DNA of 8,917 bases. Origin: Streptomyces aureocirculatus (GTDB taxonomy: Bacteria; Actinomycetota; Actinomycetes; Streptomycetales; Streptomycetaceae). Below the pieces are notes generated by a model, which worked only from the letters and a program-made list of their open reading frames with translations, did no database searches and had not been told where the DNA came from. Below, piece after piece: positions 5,708 through 8,917 of the stretch; within the stretch, counting starts at the first letter, position 1; every line of letters starts with the position of its first letter. Location of the stretch: positions 1 through 8,917 of the forward strand of contig NZ_JOAP01000097.1 of assembly GCF_000720475.1 (NCBI RefSeq), read 5' to 3'. A program made the position numbers and the translations under genes.

Positions 5708-6447
5708 GGCGTGCCGAGCCGGTAGCCCACGCCGTGCACCGTGTGCACGAGCCGCACCTCGCCGCCCGACTCCAGCTTGCGGCGCAGATAACCCACGTAC
5801 ACAGCGAGGGAATTGGAGTCGGGCCCGAAGTCCCGGCCCCACACCGCCTCGTGGATCAGCTCACGCGGCAGGACCTGCCCGGCGTTGCGCAGCAGGAGTT
5901 CCAGGAGCGTGGACTCGGTGCGGCTGAACTCGATGCGGCGCCCGCCGCGCTCCCCGGTGCGGGTCCGGGTGTCGAGCGTCAGGTCGCCGTACGACAGCGC
6001 GTCGCCGTCGGCGTCCCGGCCGCTGGGGCCCGCCGGGCCGGGGGCGGCGCGGCGAAGGAGCGCCCGGACCCGCGCCACCAGCTCGTCCAGGGCGAACGGC
6101 TTGACCAAGTAGTCGTCGGCCCCGGCGTCGAGGCCGTCGACGCGGTCGCTCACCGAGTCGAGCGCCGTCAGGACGAGCACCGGGGTGCGGTCGCCCGCCG
6201 CGCGCAGCCTGCGGCACACGGCCAGACCGTCGAGCACGGGCATCTTCACGTCCAGGACCAGGAGGTCCGGCTCCCACCTGGCCACCGCGGTCAGCGCGCG
6301 GTGGCCGTCCGCGGCACCGCGCACCAGATGGCCCTCCACGCTCAGCGCGTCCTCGACGGCGGCACGCACCTCGGGGTCGTCGTCGACGACGAGGACCTTG
6401 AAGGGCTGCGTGGGCTGTGTAGGCCCCAGCGCGGGCGGCGGCGTCAT
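5704..6447 (-). CDS. OmpR-family response regulator
   Basis: This is a 247-residue transcription factor controlled by phosphorylation from the adjoining kinase. The receiver domain (about 16-133) has the acidic pocket D22-D24, phosphoacceptor D66 in LVLDVKMP, T94 and K116 in YLVKPF. After a Gly/Pro/Asp-rich linker (134-150) comes a winged-helix DNA-binding domain (about 150-245). It carries FSRTESTLLELLLRNAGQVL, the recognition-helix region SNSLAVYVGYLRRKL and HTVHGVGYRLG. All key residues are present. The ATG at 6447 is chosen because it gives the normal short lead into the receiver and has AGGG six bases upstream. The frame stays open to a TTG at 6540 that would add 31 unusual residues. The gene is first of a two-gene operon with the kinase and divergent from the glycosyltransferase, whose promoter it may control. 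It resembles MprA-type regulators; the exact orthologue is not identified. Confidence 0.94.
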   Translation of the reverse strand: MTPPPALGPTQPTQPFKVLVVDDDPEVRAAVEDALSVEGHLVRGAADGHRALTAVARWEPDLLVLDVKMPVLDGLAVCRRLRAAGDRTPVLVLTALDSVSDRVDGLDAGADDYLVKPFALDELVARVRALLRRAAPGPAGPSGRDADGDALSYGDLTLDTRTRTGERGGRRIEFSRTESTLLELLLRNAGQVLPRELIHEAVWGRDFGPDSNSLAVYVGYLRRKLESGGEVRLVHTVHGVGYRLGTP

Positions 6448-6588
6448 GTGGCGCCCTGGGCTGCGGGCCGGACCCCGGGGGAACCGCACCTCGTGCGGCA
6501 CGGCGACAAACTCGTGCGACTCATGCACCAAAGGTGCCAAACCCAGCTCTTAAAACCCTCTTAGGACGCCTCGCGAGGCTCTGGCGTC
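6448..6588. promoter_or_regulatory. Divergent control region with OmpR-type direct repeat and dyads
   Basis: The region lies between the response regulator and the glycosyltransferase. CTCTTA occurs at 6547-6552 and 6558-6563, an 11-bp offset that puts both half-sites on one face of the helix, as OmpR-family dimers prefer. GCACC-AAA-GGTGC (6525-6537) is a perfect dyad. GCCTCGCGAGGC (6568-6579) is a perfect 12-bp palindrome containing the GAGG that is the best ribosome binding site for the ATG at 6589. TAGGAC at 6562-6567 resembles a -10 without a good -35, as expected of an activated promoter. Binding by the adjacent regulator is inference. Confidence 0.5.
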
Positions 6589-7868
<1,280 letters not shown>

Positions 7869-7872
<4 letters not shown>

Positions 7873-8882
7873 ACACGAACACCGTCCCCTCCTCCTTCTC
7901 CTGGGAGGACCGCACGGTCCTCGTCACCGGCGCCGAGGGCTTCATCGGGTCGACCCTCGTCGACCTGCTCCTCGAACGCGGTGCCCGCGTCCGCGCCTTC
8001 GTGCACTACAAGCCGTACGGCGACAAGGGGAACCTCGCGCACCTCGCCGGGGACCCGCGCGTCGAGTACGTCGCCGGGGACGTGCGCGATCCCGGGCGCG
8101 TGATGGACGCCGTCGCCGGGTGCGACACCGTCTTCCACCTCGCCGCGCTCATCGGGATCCCGTACTCCTACGACTCTCCCGGCGCGTACGTGCAGACGAA
8201 CGTCGTCGGCACGGAGCACATCGCCGAGGCCTGCCGTCGGCACTCGGTACGGCGGCTCGTGCACACCTCCACCAGTGAGGTGTACGGGACCGCCCTGACC
8301 GTGCCCATCAGCGAGCGGCATCCGCTGCAACCGCAGTCGCCGTACTCCGCCTCGAAGATCGGTGCCGACATGACGGTGCTCTCGCACTGGCACGCCTTCG
8401 AGCTGCCGGTGGCCGTGGTGCGGCCCTTCAACACGTACGGGCCGCGGCAGTCCGCGCGTGCCGTGATCCCCACGATCCTCGCGCAACTGCACTCCGGCGC
8501 ACGCGAGATCAAGCTCGGCTCGCTCACCCCTACGCGGGACTTCACCTACGTCACCGACACGGCGCGGGGGTTCCTCGCCGTGGCGGAGTGCGAGCGGGCC
8601 GTGGGGGAGGTCGTGAACCTCGGTGTGGGGCGGGAGATCTCCATCGGGGAGCTGGCCCGGGAGTTGATCTCCGCGAGTGGGCGGGAGGCGGTGGTGGTTG
8701 CCGATTCTGCGCGGATGCGGCCTGCTGGGAGCGAGGTGGAGCGGCTCGTGTCGGACAACTCCCTGGCTAGGGAGTTGTCCGGCTGGGAGCCGGTCGTTCC
8801 GCTCCGGGAGGGGCTTGCTCGTACGTCGGCGTGGGTCGCTGAGAATCTCTGGCGGTTTGGTGCGCAGGTGTACGAGGTCTGA
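7869..8882 (+). CDS. NAD-dependent NDP-sugar 4,6-dehydratase, LegB-like
   Basis: This 337-residue extended SDR enzyme acts on a nucleotide sugar. It has the NAD-binding TGAEGFIGS (20-28) and DVRD (71-74). The active site shows TSTSEVYG (133-140), with the T135-S136-E137 triad position, and YSASK (Y159, K163). RPFNTYGPRQSARAVIPT (185-202) and KLGSLTPTRDFTYV (215-228) are strongly reminiscent of LegB, the GDP-GlcNAc 4,6-dehydratase of legionaminic acid synthesis, and related GlcNAc dehydratases. TSE rather than TDE is shared with GDP-mannose 4,6-dehydratases but also with UDP-glucuronate decarboxylases, so a decarboxylase cannot be excluded. The likely product is a 4-keto-6-deoxy amino sugar, the entry point to many modified sugars. 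The ATG overlaps the glycosyltransferase stop (ATGA). Codon bias relaxes over the last third of the gene. It ends 35 bp before the window edge; an aminotransferase or other sugar gene may follow. Confidence 0.88.
8752..8781 (+). repeat. Perfect 13-bp inverted repeat inside the dehydratase gene
   Basis: CGGACAACTCCCT (8752-8764) pairs fully with AGGGAGTTGTCCG (8769-8781) across a four-base GGCT loop, about 100 nt before the stop codon. The right arm uses GCT, AGG and TTG, codons unusual in Streptomyces. The mRNA hairpin should be very stable. No U tract follows (GGCTGGGAG), so simple termination is unlikely. Confidence 0.75.
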
Positions 8883-8917
8883 GGTTGCTGGCGGGGGCGC
8901 CTTGGGGGGCGGGGGGC
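8883..8917. other. Short G-rich intergenic end of window
   Basis: These 35 bases after the dehydratase stop contain G runs of five to six bases (three tracts visible) and no start of another gene. The sequence is cut off, so a terminator or further quadruplex-like tract cannot be judged. Confidence 0.4.

Noticed and set aside
4280..5725. 481-codon open frame antisense to the sensor kinase
   Set aside because: Low-complexity Arg/Gly/Val composition and full overlap with a kinase whose motifs are all intact.
5708..5842. N-terminal extension of the sensor kinase beyond 5707
   Set aside because: Overlaps the 3' end of the response regulator gene. The GTGA junction gives a normal coupled start.
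6448..6540. N-terminal extension of the response regulator to the TTG at 6540
   Set aside because: Adds 31 residues unlike any receiver-domain lead and runs through the divergent promoter region. ATG 6447 has AGGG at normal spacing.
5293..6564. 423-codon open frame antisense to kinase and response regulator
   Set aside because: Arg/Pro/Gly-rich shadow of two well-supported genes.

Overview
The window is high-GC, with strong G/C bias at third codon positions, GTG/TTG starts and typical actinobacterial gene families. Together with a Streptomyces-type intergenic repeat at the left edge, this points to a Streptomyces chromosome. I identify ten protein-coding genes and no RNA genes, insertion sequences or CRISPR arrays.

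Left part (1-2300): a G-rich repeat region, a small three-helix membrane protein (DUF3817 family), a strong terminator, then icmA, the large subunit of coenzyme-B12-dependent isobutyryl-CoA mutase. The substrate-pocket residues F80 and Q198 identify it as an isobutyryl-CoA rather than a methylmalonyl-CoA enzyme. Its promoter seems to give a leaderless mRNA, and a near-perfect 24-bp palindrome fills the spacer between the -35 and -10 boxes. That is the layout of a tightly repressed gene.

Middle part (2295-4154): a compact regulatory island of the WhiJ/DUF397 type. Two overlapping small genes, which look like diverged paralogues of each other, are read leftwards. Rightwards run an XRE/DUF5753 regulator and two tandemly duplicated DUF397 genes. 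The regulator carries a TTA leucine codon six codons before its end, exactly where its stop overlaps the first DUF397 start. Output of the module may therefore depend on the bldA tRNA, which links it to development. Codon use here is more relaxed than in the flanking genes.

Right part (4193-8882): a response regulator and sensor kinase are encoded leftwards, translationally coupled by GTGA. The kinase has Asp in place of the normally invariant Mg-binding Asn of the N-box. Divergent from them runs a coupled pair (ATGA overlap): a MurG-like GT28 glycosyltransferase outside the usual cell-division cluster, and an NDP-sugar 4,6-dehydratase-like protein resembling LegB. The shared 141-bp intergenic region has an 11-bp-spaced direct repeat typical of OmpR-family operators. 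A reasonable hypothesis is an envelope-stress or envelope-sensing system controlling addition of a modified amino sugar to a lipid-linked or cell-surface glycan. The rest of that sugar operon would lie beyond the right edge.
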